Part shown: positions 22,251 through 33,885 of the stretch, one piece after another | Position numbering within the stretch: position 1 is the stretch's first letter | How the letters are laid out: every line of letters begins with the position of its first letter | Source of the DNA: Casuarina equisetifolia | Lineage: Eukaryota; Streptophyta; Magnoliopsida; Fagales; Casuarinaceae | Direction: 5' to 3' | NCBI GenBank assembly: GCA_028551475.1 | Contig: CM052354.1 | Location: forward strand, 8,066,001 to 8,130,000 | DNA length: 64,000 nucleotides | Program-made: the position numbers and the translations under genes | The notes under the pieces: model-generated | The model's input: only the letters and a program-made list of their open reading frames with translations | Told to the model about the DNA's origin: nothing | Databases searched by the model: none

Positions 22251-23183
22251 CAGCATGTAATAATGCCACCACTTTCATCATTTCTTACAAATTTAGCATA
22301 TTTCTTAATCTCTTCGTTATGAGTTTTCTGACTTAATTGTTCAAACTTGATTTCAATATCATTCACGAGAGTTTTTGCAAATTTTAGTATTGAGGCCTTC
22401 CCACTGACAATGAAACCATGATATTCTTTCGTAGTATTGTGATAAAGTTTTGAAATAGCCTTTCTTATTTGAACTTTTCATTTAATTATGTACCATTATT
22501 GGTTTTATGATTTTTTTTATTGTCTGTTTTAATGAAAAAAATTATGAAAATAATAATTGCATCATTTGGTTATTTAGAATGGATTACCGTGGTAAGAGAT
22601 TTTGCATGTTTGTTACTTGGAGGAGCTACATAAATCTCCTAATTTGAATCAACTTTAAATACTTAGGTAATAATATGTGATTGATGATAGTAAACTAATA
22701 CTCTTACTTTTGCAATTAAGAGATAAAAGCCTATATCATCAAATTTTCGAGTTTATTGCTGAGAGTTGGAGTGTATTTTTTATTAGAACTTGAAATAAAC
22801 TAAGAAGTTCCATATATCAAAACCATGTGTAGCATTAATTTATCATTTATGTTTTCAACATATGCTTAGTCTTGCTAGTGCTATGTTCAGCCCATGAACC
22901 GGGCTACTTGTCGATAGATCTGTCATGCAATCAAATCTTATTTATTATAATGTCGAAAGGCAGTTCCTCTGCACCATATTTTATACACAGGAGAAAAAGA
23001 AAAAAGAAAAAAAAATCGCCAGTTCATATAATATCTTCAATGATCTTGCTGACCCTAATTTGATTTGACTGACTCCACGTTCCAGCTTTGGAGTCTACTC
23101 TTCCCTGCGGATCCCACACCTGTCACGCTCGCATCCACATCCCACTTCATCTGGCCGGCAGCTGCTTCTTCCATCGGTATTTC
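22251..23183. other. FAS1/B3 intergenic stretch (copy 2)
   Basis: No gene. Counterpart of 12796-13596 and 35128-36003. Confidence 0.5.
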
Positions 23184-24083
23184 TTACTTTTGGACCCTTT
23201 TCCCCTCAGCGTTTCCTCCTCTGTTAACCGCCGCAAGAGCGAGACAAAGTCGTTCTTCGACACCAACTCGGAAAGACCATAGTTGGATCTCATCATCTAC
23301 CCTGAGATTGTTGTTTGCAACGACAGAATTCCAATGGGTCCTTAGCACATACATGGAGCTTGTCTTCCCTGAGTTCTTGCCCATGTCCCACCGCCTTAAA
23401 ACCATCCTATCTGCCTGGAGCGAGGGCTCCAAGAATTGTACTTCCATTGCATTTTGTCTGGCGAGATACAGCTTCTCTTCCTCTCTCAAGAATTCTCTTC
23501 CAATCTTGCCAAATGGTATGGACAGCCGACAGTGGGCAGTATTCAAGTCAGTGGCGGTGAGGCATTTTTGTATTACTATACCCACTTCTGTTCCACCCAA
23601 TGCCTTGACATGATTTTGGAGTTCTTCAGGCAACTCCGGCAGTGGCTTTGGAAGGGTGCGGACATCTAGCTTCAGCCTCACAATGTGCTTTTCGTTGCCG
23701 CCTTTAAACTTCTTTTGGTTCAGGAGATTGACATCATCCTCGCTGCTCCCACGGCTTCGCTTCAAACCAGCATTTCCCTGCGCTTGTGATGAAGAACCTA
23801 AGAGAATTTCTCCATCAAACCCCTCTTTCTTAGGTCTGTCCAACCCATCAGTTATGGGTTTCTTCAAAGCCTTTTCCTTGATCAATCTTTTACTCTGGGA
23901 GGATAAAAAGACGGGTGGATCAAGCTCACCGACCTTGACATATTCTCTTCTCTCCCGTTGCGATTTCCTATATTTCTCCTCTTCATATGTCTTAGCAGCA
24001 ACGTTACAGACGGCTACCAAAAAATCCATGGCACAAGTACCTGGAATGTGCAGACCCTAAAAATCTTCAAGCTTCAAGTCCAT
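23184..24083 (-). pseudogene. B3-2: B3/DUF313 copy with early stop
   Basis: The frame starts at 24083 like its paralogues, but codon 9 is TAG (24057-24059), where B3-1 has CAA and B3-3 has CGG. A downstream ATG at 24029 opens 281 residues that contain the whole DUF313 region (ELPEELQNHVKALGG, LSIPFGKIGREFL, DDEIQLWSFRVG). An N-terminally shortened protein is therefore possible. The C-terminus ends early (KRVQK). Its TATA element (minus CTATATAAA, 24157-24165) is intact. I class it as a probable pseudogene, with the shorter product as an alternative. Confidence 0.6.
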
Positions 24084-24289
24084 ATCCTCTTTTCGTGCTG
24101 TCTAATTCACTCTTCGTAATACAAGAACGTGAAATATCAATGGCACAAAATGGCTGTTTATATAGCCTGGGGATGTCAAAGGCGGTGGGTAATCCTAATC
24201 TCAGTCCAAATGGGACTGGGATTTAGTAGGAGTTCAAATTTTAAATCTAAAAAAACGTCTCTTTGGGCGTCCAATAAGGTCGAGTGACG

Positions 24290-24720
24290 CTGTGTTTGAA
24301 GAGGCAGCTTAAGTTCGTCGTGGTGATTCCAGATCGAATACCACGCGTCTCCATTATGCGTGGGTGCGAAGCTCCATGCACAGTCTGTTATAAATACCCT
24401 CCTCGCCTTCATTTCCGATCACTTGCTTTGCAATCTCGCTCTAATGGCGCCATCTCTTCCATTCGCGGTGGCCCTCCTGGCAGTATCCCCCGAGAGACGC
24501 TGTGGTTGGCTGGGCGAAAGTCGACACGCCCAAACCTTCGGGAGAAGGTCCAAATTTTATTTAATTTTTTTTTAAATATGGCAAGCTCGTCAGCATTCAG
24601 AACTTGAATGTAGTTTGGGAAAGATTCTGATGCCTTACTTCAAATTCACGGTGGGTATTGAGGAATGCCATGTGCTGTGATGGACACTCGCTCTCAATTT
24701 TTTCTTCTCAAGTCTATGAT
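24290..24720 (+). pseudogene. FAS1 remnant, unit 2
   Basis: Counterpart of 14777-15125. It has FAS1 upstream sequence with a TATAAATA-type element (about 24388), an ATG at 24444 (MAPSLPFAVALLAV), then the same GAGACGCTGTGGTTGG join and decayed FAS1 3' end. It lies head-to-head with B3-2. Confidence 0.6.
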
Positions 24721-25384
24721 TCCCTGAATTGCTGCGATCAGTGTACTCCAACCTCATTTTATGTTTTGATTTCAGTTAGGAATTTCTTTACTTGGATATA
24801 AATATGCGGTGGAAGTTAGTAATTGTAGTAATTTTTTGACGTTAAATTTCAAAAATGCTATACATAAAACAATGTGAAAGAATACTATTTTAAAAAAAAA
24901 TTAATAATGGGAATAGGGTGAAGCTTGAACTAAATGATACTTAAAAGTAAATGAACTTTAAAAATAACCTCAACTATGAGAATTGATGGCAAAAGAGCTA
25001 ATAGGGACTTTTAGCACATTTTTCTATTGGGAAATCTAAGATTCTGCAGCTTTCTTCCCAAGGAAGGCAGAATGTCTCTGTAATATAGCACCTATTATTT
25101 TTTTAACCTGCTCTTGTATTTTTTACAATTTAAAATAAATCATAATTATTTGAGAATTGTATTGATTATTGTTAGATCACGATATAATGTGATCCTTTAC
25201 TCTCTTCTTGCATTAGAATTGATCTTTGGCGGATTGATGAATGTTTATTGAAAATATTATGCAAATTCTTCTAATATTTTATGTGATTAATTTGCTTTTA
25301 TATTTTATTTGTAAAAATATTATAAACTTCAAAGGCATCATCGCACCTAAGCAAATCTAACATTAAACTTCAAAAGCCTAAAAA

Positions 25385-25498
25385 ACATGACGGCGTGTTC
25401 TTGCCATTCCCTCATATCCATCCAGTCGCTTCCTCATATGTTCAGATCGTCAGCGGCGGAGGAACCAACGGGGTGCATCGGATGGTGAACGGAGTCTC
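25385..25498 (+). pseudogene. FAS1 3' fragment, unit 2
   Basis: A short piece from GACGGCGTGTTCTTGCC to GTGAACGGAGTCTC, matching 15795-15905. It ends abruptly where the MLO-like fragment begins. Confidence 0.6.
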
Positions 25499-25519
25499 TT
25501 ACTAATTAATGTATTTCAG

Positions 25520-25683
25520 CTTCTGTTTGCTGTGGGGATTAAGCTGGAGCATGTAATAACCCAGTTGGCTCTTGAGGTTGATGAGAAAGCCATACAGCTG
25601 GAATTGTAATCTCTCTGATTCATTTTATCCTTTTCGAGAACACTTTTAAGATTGCATTTTTCTTCTGGATCTGGTTAGGGAAT
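25520..25683 (+). pseudogene. Captured MLO gene fragment
   Basis: After a splice-acceptor-like TATTTCAG the frame reads LLFAVGIKLEHVITQLALEV. This matches the conserved MLO stretch LL-AVGTKLEHVITQLA-EV. After a stop (25607-25609) a second piece reads IHFILFENTFKIAFFFWIW, matching the next MLO membrane segment (IHFILFQNAFEIAFFFWI). The residues that normally lie between are missing, so two exon parts are joined. It is too short to function. It sits immediately upstream of J3 in place of the E2F/TATA module. Confidence 0.8.
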
Positions 25684-25967
25684 TCTTCAGGCTTTATAAC
25701 CTATGAAACCTTTGACAATAAATAGGATAATAGTAACTAATGAACGAAATTGAGCATTTAACCAGCTGGCGAGGGCATAAAAGAGAAAACAAACTGCATT
25801 TATTATCAGTCGGCGAGGGCATGCATAAAAGAGGAAACAAACAACAGTTCTCTTTATTCTCCCGCTCCCGCAGTCGCTCTCTTCCGTTCTCACGCTATCG
25901 GAGTCGCTCTCTTCCGGATTCGTTCTCGTTCTCGTTCTCGCTTGCTTCCGTTCATCCGACTACAGCC

Positions 25968-26474
25968 ATGACGGACGCCTTGCTCGACTACGCCAAGGAA
26001 AAACTTCTCGATGGCAAAGTAAAGGAGGCTTATGATCTTGTGCTTTCGGCCAAAACCCTAGATCCATTTTTTCCCGGGATCAACAGGGCACTTGCTGCCT
26101 ACCGTATGCTCTACGTGGCTACAAAGAAGACTAAGTCTGGGCTGGTTAATTATTATGAGCTTCTCGAGTTGAAGGCCGATGCATCTCTCAGTGAAGACAC
26201 CATCACCGACTCTTTTTGCCGGCTGGTGAAGTTCGTTCATCCTGACTTTTCCTACTCTCCTGCGGCGCCTGCTGCATTTCGTCTCATAAAAAATGCGTTG
26301 GAGCTTCTCTGCGACGAGAAGAGACGAGAGGCCTACGATGTCTCCATGGGCCTGCGTCCACCACCGTCCAAGCCACCGCAAACGGGTCAGAAACAGTGCT
26401 GTGGGATCAAAAGGTGCTGGCAGAATACTAAGGCTGATTCACATCGTGCAGTTCGTCCCAGAACGATCTGTTAG
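25968..26474 (+). CDS. J3: short J-domain protein, 168 aa
   Basis: Open frame with the start fixed by its paralogues; the frame is also open upstream to 25740, but that part is not conserved as protein. The J domain and HPD are intact. The proline-rich tail is the shortest of the set (PPPSKPPQTGQ), 16 residues less than J1 and J4. The shared upstream module of J1 and J4 is absent; sequence carrying the MLO fragment lies there instead. The 5' leader (GCTCTCTTCCGGATTCG) is kept. Expression would depend on a new promoter. Confidence 0.6.
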   Translation: MTDALLDYAKEKLLDGKVKEAYDLVLSAKTLDPFFPGINRALAAYRMLYVATKKTKSGLVNYYELLELKADASLSEDTITDSFCRLVKFVHPDFSYSPAAPAAFRLIKNALELLCDEKRREAYDVSMGLRPPPSKPPQTGQKQCCGIKRCWQNTKADSHRAVRPRTIC

Positions 26475-27075
26475 GTTTTATTTCTTGGTGTGACAAAAAG
26501 GATGTAAGGTTAGGGTTTGTACTTTTGGCAAATGGTTATTAGCATTTTAAGGAATTAAATTTTTGATAATTCCTATGAAGAAATGGAATTCAAGCAAGAT
26601 TACAGTTTTCTTTTTAATATTACAACATGTGTACACAATTTATGCATACGAAATGGCTTTCGGTGTACTCACGTACATCATCTCATTTAAACAAATTTAT
26701 AGGAAAAATGGAATTCAAGCAACTATTTATCCACATCAATATTTCTCATTAAGTAACACACCAAATATTCAATCCACCTACGAGTTTTATAGAAACAATA
26801 AAAAGCAAAATTTTCATTTCATTCTCGCACATGGTAACATGTTGCTTCACGTGCCACTGCACCGTCGTCGATTTGAACCACTCCTCATATCAGCTTTGGG
26901 TTTGACTCCTAACCGTATCCTTGAGGCTCATAAGCCGTCTAATGATCATTTAACCGGCGTGTTGCCAGATCGAAGATCACGCGCCTCCATTACGCGGGGG
27001 CAAGAAGCGCCATACAGGGTTATAAATATTCTCCTCGGCTTCATTTCCGATCACTGGCTTCGCAATCATGCTTTG

Positions 27076-27560
27076 ATGGCGCCATCTCTCCGATTCGCGG
27101 CGGCCCTGGTGGCAATGTCCCTCCTCGCATCGTTCTGCTTCCCCAGCGCAACCGCCATTGAAGAACTGGAGCAAGGCTTCCCGCCTCCAACACCTTCATT
27201 TCCTCCACCACCAACAGGAGCAACACAGCCACCCAATCAAGACTTCCAAGACCACTCAGTTCTTCTCCCACATGGCTCGCCCTCCTCTGATCCTCACACA
27301 TTGTTCCTGGCCTCTTCAACATCAGCTATCTGAGGAAGCTTCCTTTCGGTACCAAAATAGAGACCTTGAGCCCAAGCCGCTGTGTTACCGTCACCTCCGG
27401 GCAGTCCAAGAACGCCAGCGAAACTGAATCCTCTGCGAAGATCTTCATCGGAGGAGTGGAGGTCACGCACTCCGATCTCTTCAACAACGGTTTCGTCGTC
27501 GTCCATGGCCTCCAAGGCCTTATCGCTCCTCTCTCAGCGTTCTCTTGCGGCTGCTAAGAA
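27076..27560 (+). pseudogene. FAS1-E: truncated FAS1 copy
   Basis: Signal peptide (MAPSLRFAAALVAMSLLASF), proline-rich linker, then the same ~155-bp internal deletion as FAS1-C. The frame from the ATG stays open for 85 residues to 27333, so a small secreted proline-rich peptide is possible in principle. Homology ends after GLQGLIAPLSAFSC. The TATA element (27021-27028) is intact. Confidence 0.75.
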
Positions 27561-27744
27561 TTCTTAATTCAATATGGGAAAGGATTTAGTAAAATTTATA
27601 ATTCGTAATTTAAGATGAAAAATAATTTAATAAATATTTGAAATTCATAGTCCAAAAAGTTAATTCATTTCCCTATTTCATTTTTAAAAAAAGAAAAAAG
27701 AAAAAAGAAAAAACATATATCCAAAATTTAAAAATTGGTTTAGC

Positions 27745-27960
27745 TCATTGCTGTAACATAACTCATTTATATGGTGCATTAATTAATCCATGACAAAGTT
27801 ACATTATAAAAATTCAAGAACAGTTCAAAGAATAGGGGATCATTACCTTAAAAAAAAAAGATCAACCACGATATTTAATATTTAAAACAGGAAAAAGAAA
27901 AAGAAAAAAGAAAAATCACAAGAAAGACATGGCAACATTATTGTATTTCTCATTCTTGAA
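27745..27960. repeat. Dispersed repeat block Y, copy 3
   Basis: A diverged relative of 1088-1560 and 5006-5345 (TATGGTGCATTAATTAATCC, CAAGAACAGTTCA, then an A-rich tract and CATGGCAAC). Confidence 0.5.
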
Positions 27961-29107
27961 TTTTTGTTTACAATGTATGATATGCGAAATGTCATATTAT
28001 GAAAAGAAAATAGACAAAGCAAAATTGAGAATTATAAAACTGATAGGAGACATAATAATGGGTGGGAGCTTTAAACAATGACAAATTCATAGCATTTTGG
28101 ACCATTAAGGCAATGACAAGATTGCCAAAATGAGGCAATGGCAGGTCTGAGATTAGAGGTCTCCATCAGTGAGATTTCAAAGTAAATGACAAAATAAGTC
28201 ATACATGGTTGTAGAATATACAGGATGAGAGAGACATATCAAAATCCGAATTTCAAGTAAGTGATTAGGAAAACCATCATATCTTTAGAAGAAAAATGAA
28301 TAAAACAAGATGAAGAAAAGGCCAGAATACCTGCAACAAGAGCATAACAACTGCAAAATTTACCTTTTGCAACTTCGGCCAAAAATGTACACTAATTAGG
28401 CTAAACTTGAAACCCCCCATTCACCTTGGATGTATAAACCAGAATAGGCTATAAAAATGGAATAGAGAACTTCTGAAATAAATCATTTCACAGTTTGTGG
28501 CATTAATTTGACAATGGGTTGGTCCAAGTGAATAAGGAGTACCTTACAGGAGTTGAACCTATGGATACTGTGTTATATAACTATGTAAACCAATAATGCC
28601 TCATTTTAAAACTCATTATGCTTTTTAGTGTATTTTCATACACAATATGACAACCTTTTATTGAGCCAACTAAATTCCACAACACAAACAAACAAACACA
28701 AGCTTAGAAAAATCTAGTATTGAGTTAAGATTTGCAAAATTTTACACTTTGAAGTTCAAGATGAAAAATAATTAGTAAACATTTGAAATTCAAAGTCCAA
28801 AGACAAATTGTAAAAGGTTTCGTGCAATGTGATAAGCTATATTCTAAATATTCTAGCAACCATATTGGATTTAAAAATTAAAAGACAAAAGAAAGGATTT
28901 AGGGACTGTCTTTTGTCAATACCTTAGATGTATATTTGCATTTGGAAATTATGTGGTTTTTGTAGCATCAAACTTGATTGATTTAATCATAGAATTTCAA
29001 CGAATTATATGTCAACTTCTATATTTTTTGTGTGAAATGATAAATCTATATTTTAAAATTATGGATGAATAATTTGTAGACATTTCGTATGAACTTCTAA
29101 ATTTAAA
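27961..29107. other. AT-rich stretch, no gene
   Basis: I see no gene, RNA or element boundary. Some short phrases recur locally (for example TTGAAATTC...TCCAAA near 27640 and 28775), which suggests old internal duplications. Confidence 0.4.
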
Positions 29108-29860
29108 TAGTATAAAAATGTCATCTATGTAAAGAACACAAAAATCTTTAAAATGTTTAGTCCTAAAATATCATAATATCTTAGTATTAAGAAATCAATA
29201 TTTTGCAGATGGGTGTGAGGATTTCGGTCCCCTCTGCTCTTTGGAAGTGAGCAATGGCAGAGTAATAATTTTCAGGGGTTCAAAAATCATTATTCTGTAG
29301 GAGATTTCGGATGAGGATTTTGTCCCCCATGCCAATCTTTGAATTAGAGTATCTTGCAGGTGGGGTCCTAGGATTTTGCTCTGTCCCCACTGTCATAAGG
29401 AAGTAATGAATGGTAACTTTATTAGGCTTTAAAATTCAGGGAGAATTTGGTGCGGCATAGTCTTTTAAAGGGAGTAGTAACAGACTAGTAATTCTTATGA
29501 CCAAATTTAGAAAGTAACCTATTGACTACCTATGTCATAGTAATTCTTATGATAAAATTTAGAAAGTAACCTATTGACTGCCTATGTCATTTTTCTCTGC
29601 ATGTAACCAGTATACCTTGTCTTTCTTATGTTAAGTAAAAGAAATTTGGAGCATGGAGTTTGGAGTATTAAACCTAAGACGCCCATATTTTCAGTAATCT
29701 TTGCTTTTAAGAGGTTTAGTAACTTCTTCTTCCCCTTTTCCTCGTATCCTTCTATTTTTAATGAACTTCAAAAAAACAAAAGCTATCTTTTTCTTCTATG
29801 TTAGTGAACTTTAAGTAAAGCAAAAATTCATTTTTTAATCTATCTGAGGAATTTCAAAAC
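29108..29860. repeat. Dispersed repeat block X, copy 3
   Basis: Same order as 18664-19560: the ATGTCATCTATGTAAA start, spaced GAGGATTTCGGTCC and GAGGATTTTGTCCC motifs, then a GTTTAGTAACTTCTTCTTCC region and the AAAACAAAAGCTATC tail. Inside it, a phrase containing TAATTCTTATGA...AAAGTAACCTATTGACT is directly repeated (about 29490-29540 and 29541-29585). Confidence 0.6.
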
Positions 29861-30623
29861 ACATTCTCTCTCTTTCTCTCATTGAGAAATAAATACTAAA
29901 AATAGATTTTAGAGAAAGAAACTAACAGGCAAGATTTTTGCTTAAATTTACCAATTCATACTAGAATGAATAATGAACTCAAGTGACAAAAAACTAGAAG
30001 AATTGAAGAGAGCATCCAGACACATTAAGCTTAGAAGTCTCATCTCTTTAGATACACATGACAAATGGATCAAGACATGGCAAGCACACCGTTGACTCGA
30101 GGCACACCCGCACAATGATGTAGCCACCGGCTACTTCTATTCGAGCCCTTTTAGTTAGTTTAGTGGCTAAAAGACTACTCGTCAAATTTCCTGTTATGCA
30201 CATTGAAACATGCAAATAATAAGCCATTACGTTAAAAATGGAGTAAATTTAGTAGACAATTTCATATTATTTAATTTATGATTTAGTTTCCAAACAACCA
30301 ATTTGATCGTGAGGGATGGACAGTCACACCGACAAATGCAGCCCAGAGAGCCAGATAATATCTCTTATCCAAGTCTATTCATGAGGTTGAAAGCCACTGG
30401 TTTGATACATAAAACCACTTAAAGCACGTAGAAGTGCTGACTGAACACATACGTTGGGTAAAAGCAATAAGAGACAAGAATTTGTTACTTATGCAAATCT
30501 AATGGATGCAACTAGACTCAACTCCCCTAAAAACCTTAAGCTCCATGAACTAAGGTCACTTATCTATTGAATGCAATTGATTAGTAATATTATTTGAGCA
30601 AAGAAAATTATAATAAAAGACAA

Positions 30624-30661
30624 AAGAAGAAGAAGAAGAAGAAGAAGAAGAAGAAGAAGAA
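30624..30661. repeat. (GAA)n microsatellite
   Basis: A 38-bp run of AAG/GAA triplets, about 12.7 copies, downstream of the PP2C fragment on its minus-strand side. Confidence 0.9.
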
Positions 30662-30689
30662 TATCAGCGAACAAGTTCACTGACCAGAG

Positions 30690-31760
30690 TCAATCTTCTC
30701 CATGCATAGCAAAACCTTTGAGTCACCTACATTGGCAATCAAATCTGCCCATCAACAAGGAGTGCAACAGTGGCCGTGGATCCTGAGAAAAGCTTCCTGA
30801 AAGCACATGATGGAATGCAGACAAATACATGAAGAAAACCAGTTTAAAGAACACAACAAACTAAGTGATTAGGTTCTACTTGCCTGAGGAAATTTGACAT
30901 CAATGTTATTGATTGCCTTCAACAATGCTTCTTTTAGAACTTTCAACGGCATTATCTTTTCATCAGTAAGAGGTATAACTCCTTTGTAATGTGTCATTAG
31001 CTTGTATGAGTTGGATAGAGCATGCATCCGGAGGTAGCCCAACAGAAGTTTAGACGCCACCTTGCTTGCACCATTACCTCCATGACCATCAAATACTGCT
31101 AGAACATCAACCCTAGGCCCTTCGAGCCCATTTCCACCTGCATCCAAGTCAATCTTCTATTATTACAACTTGAAAGGTGTACCTACAATAGTGTTTCTTC
31201 ATCAAAATGAAGGTCTTACCTTGTTTAGCAAATGAGATAGTAAATGAATTTAAGGTGTCTTATATATACATATCTATTCTCTATCTATTCTCACAATTTA
31301 TTTCTATCATATTTTTCTTCTTTCATTTTTGTTTTTCTCCCCAAAATTTAGTGTTCCCTGAATGCAATTTCATGAATTGCATCTGAAAATTTATAAGTCA
31401 TATCCAAAAGGCAAACAAAAATACTTCTAGCACTCACCTTCAAGCGAGTGAGAGAGAGTACCAGGAATCAGTATCTTCGTATGAAGATTGCATACAATCC
31501 TATCTTCCTGGACCTTCCTCTATGCTTGAAGTGTGGCGGACTGGCAACTCACAGTCCGATTGAGAAGATCCAGCAAAAGGAACCCATTCAAAACATTCAA
31601 GAGATTCTAACAAGGCGAAAATTCCACCTTCATCACATGCCATCAGACATGACACAGATCCTCCATATGAAAATGGAATCTCAACAAGAAGTAATGCTTT
31701 GCAAGAATACTGATATTTTGAACCCTTCCATCACACTATCGATCATTGAAATTAACACTT
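30690..31760 (-). pseudogene. PP2C-51-like protein phosphatase fragment
   Basis: Three exon-like pieces on the minus strand. Piece 1 (about 31760-31438) ends with CQSATLQA, a stop, then RKVQEDRIVCN and ILIPGTLSHSLE. This matches the family's RCQSAMRQGRRKSQEDR entry to the catalytic domain, and a GTGAGT donor follows. Piece 2 (31137-30884) reads LEGPRVDVLAVFDGHGG and SKVASKLLLGYL, including the metal-binding DGHGG. It has a GC donor (CAG/GCAAGT). Piece 3 (30796 to about 30700) gives GSTATVALLVDGQ and then, in another frame, IANVGDSKVLLCMEKI, so it is frameshifted. The rest of the phosphatase domain is absent. It is clearly broken. Confidence 0.8.
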
Positions 31761-31769
31761 GAAGAAAAA

Positions 31770-32880
31770 AGCCTAAAATTCACAAGTGGGAAGAATTTTA
31801 ACCCAGGAGAAACCACTATAAGTGTAAAGAAATACACAAATGTTGTAGCTTCCATGGCTAATAAAATGGGTGGAAATTGCATGAAGTAAGATAAGAGGTT
31901 TTCATAATAACCTCACAATCTGTATGTAATAAAAAATGCCTTTCAAAATTTAAGTTTATCATCCCAAGAAAATATCTAGAAAAATATGAATCAGACTTCA
32001 TATTTCTGGGCATTGTACCATTTATGAACACAGTTTCAGCAAGCAGAGGTTGTAAACAAATTATAACAGCGAAAATAGAGTCATGAATGAAAGGTGTCTC
32101 CCTTGTAATCAGTAACATACTAAAAAACATAGAAGCAATTTGATTAATTAAATCCTATAAGATAATGAGTTTGTATGGCGAATGCATTTATATATCTTGG
32201 ATTCCACCTGCCAAGTTGGTGGCTTGAATTAGTTTCATGCTAGCTTTGGGTTTGGGTATGCGAATACAACATACCAAACAATTAATAATTCAAACACCTA
32301 GATTGCACAACAATCTAAGAATCACTAACGTCTTGAGAATGGGTACAACATTACAAATTTCTCATTCTCACATTCTGGTACGGAGGAGGATCACTCAATA
32401 AGACTTCCTTTCTGATACCAACATCCGACAAGATAAAACAACGACTAGAGAGAACAAGCTCAAAGGTTTCTCCATACCAAACTTAACCTTCTCTCTCCTT
32501 TTTACAGCAAAACCACTTTTTCACATGCTTACATGATTTCACCTCAATCATTCCGAAAACGTTCTCCAAGCACTTCCACAGTTAAACAACCGAGCAGATA
32601 ATAAACACATACTGCCCAAAAACCCGAGAACCACTTGCCCGCAGAAATGTCCCAATTCTTTTCTTTTCCAGGGACCTTTCAACTAGAAAAACTCAGCAAC
32701 CCCAGAATCGGTTTTCCATTCAATTTCTCACGATGAACATCCCCAAAAATTTTCTAAAAATATTTCCATTAGAGACGACCACTAAGCAAACAACACAGAA
32801 TCCGAAAATAGCTTAATTGGTTGTTTAAACATCTGCCAATCCAAAAGGTGGAAAAACATCAAGACAAACACACTTCACCT
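31770..32880. other. No recognised gene
   Basis: This stretch could be the upstream part of the PP2C fragment's source locus. Small frames on the minus strand around 31858-32130 are hydrophobic but not recognised. On the minus strand a TTGGTATCAGA phrase near 32410 resembles a retroelement primer site, but I could not find an LTR beside it. Confidence 0.3.
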
Positions 32881-32934
32881 TTGAGCCGCGGGGTTCTGAT
32901 CTATGGTTTGGGCTTTTTCCTTCAACTTTTAGCA

Positions 32935-32946
32935 TTCCCGCCAAAA
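32935..32946 (+). promoter_or_regulatory. E2F-like site upstream of FAS1-F
   Basis: TTCCCGCCAAAA, identical to the J1 and J4 sites, followed by TTATAAACC and, at 33059-33066, TATAAATA about 55 bases before the FAS1-F ATG. Confidence 0.45.
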
Positions 32947-33113
32947 CTAACTGAATCATAGAGGCTTATAAACCGTCTAATGATCATTTAACCGGCGTGC
33001 TGCGAGATCGAAGACCACGTGCCTCCATTACGCGCGGGCGCGAAGCTCCATACACGGTTATAAATATTCTTGTCGCCCTCATTTCCGATCACTGGCTTCG
33101 CAATCACGCTTTG

Positions 33114-33302
33114 ATGGCGCCATCTCTCCGATTCGCAGCGGCCCTGTGGCGATGTCCCTCCTCTCTGCTTCCCCAGCGCAACCGCCATTGAAGAACTGGA
33201 GCAAGGCTTCCCGCCTCCAACACCTTCAACTCCTCCACCACCAACAGGAGCAGCACAGCTACCCAATCAAGAATTCCAAGACCACTCGGTTCTTCTCCCA
33301 CA
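33114..33302 (+). pseudogene. FAS1-F: FAS1 5' end only
   Basis: Signal peptide start (MAPSLRFAAAL), then a short internal loss that changes frame (GGCCCTGTGGCGATGTCC). The proline-rich linker continues to CGGTTCTTCTCCCACA. At 33303 the sequence switches abruptly to repeat block W. Confidence 0.75.
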
Positions 33303-33550
33303 GCCAGAAAGTAAAAGAGTGATCCATCACATCGCCTGAACAGACAATGTCTTCACGTGGGATTGTTGGAAAGAAGGTGCCAAGAAGATGTAAAGCTCTG
33401 AGTGGGGCCTTACAATGTTTCAGGTCCTTCAAAAAAAGTTTCTAAAATTGGCTCAACTATTTTTCGTCCACCCTCAGTTTCTGAGACATAACCGAGAATT
33501 ATCTTTGCATTAATTGGAATTGCATGCATTTAAAGGATGTGAGGTCGAAG
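33303..33550. repeat. Partial block W inserted between FAS1-F and FAS1-G
   Basis: Nearly the same as about 3974-4248 (GTAAAAGAGTGATCCATCAC onward). At about 33551 it jumps to sequence matching 5366 onward (ATATTCCGTTTGAGAGCTTT), so the DNA between these points in the 3.9-5.4 kb copy is absent here. Confidence 0.7.
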
Positions 33551-33687
33551 TCAATATATTCCGTTTGAGAGCTTTGATTCTTCCCTTGGTTTTTTAAGCA
33601 GGGTCATTTAGGGAATACATGCCAACAGCATTGGGGTAGGGGGACCACTAAGCTTTTGCATTATATGGGCTTCTTCAACTTTTAGAA

Positions 33688-33699
33688 TTCCCGCCAAAA
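33688..33699 (+). promoter_or_regulatory. E2F-like site upstream of FAS1-G
   Basis: TTCCCGCCAAAA. The downstream TATA element is altered (TATGAATA, 33841-33848), as in FAS1-A. Confidence 0.45.
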
Positions 33700-33885
33700 C
33701 TAACCAAATCATTGAGGCCTGTAAATCATCAAACGATCACAAAACTGGCATGCTTCGAGATTGCATACCACGTGCCTCCATTACGCACGCGCGCGAAGCT
33801 CCACTAATCAACTTTACTAACTGCTCCATAAATAATCTGTTATGAATATCATCTTTCTGATCACTAGCTTCGCAATCTCGCTCTA

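Noticed and set aside
25740-25967. Upstream extension of the J3 frame, rich in Arg and Ser
   Set aside because: The other J copies do not conserve it as protein. It is the 5' leader (repeated CTCTCTTCCG words), so the ATG at 25968 is preferred.
30624-30661. GAA run as a possible coding acidic/basic tract
   Set aside because: A simple microsatellite in non-coding DNA.
32400-32425. Minus-strand TTGGTATCAGA, like a retroelement primer site
   Set aside because: No LTR pair, purine tract or coding region could be matched to it.
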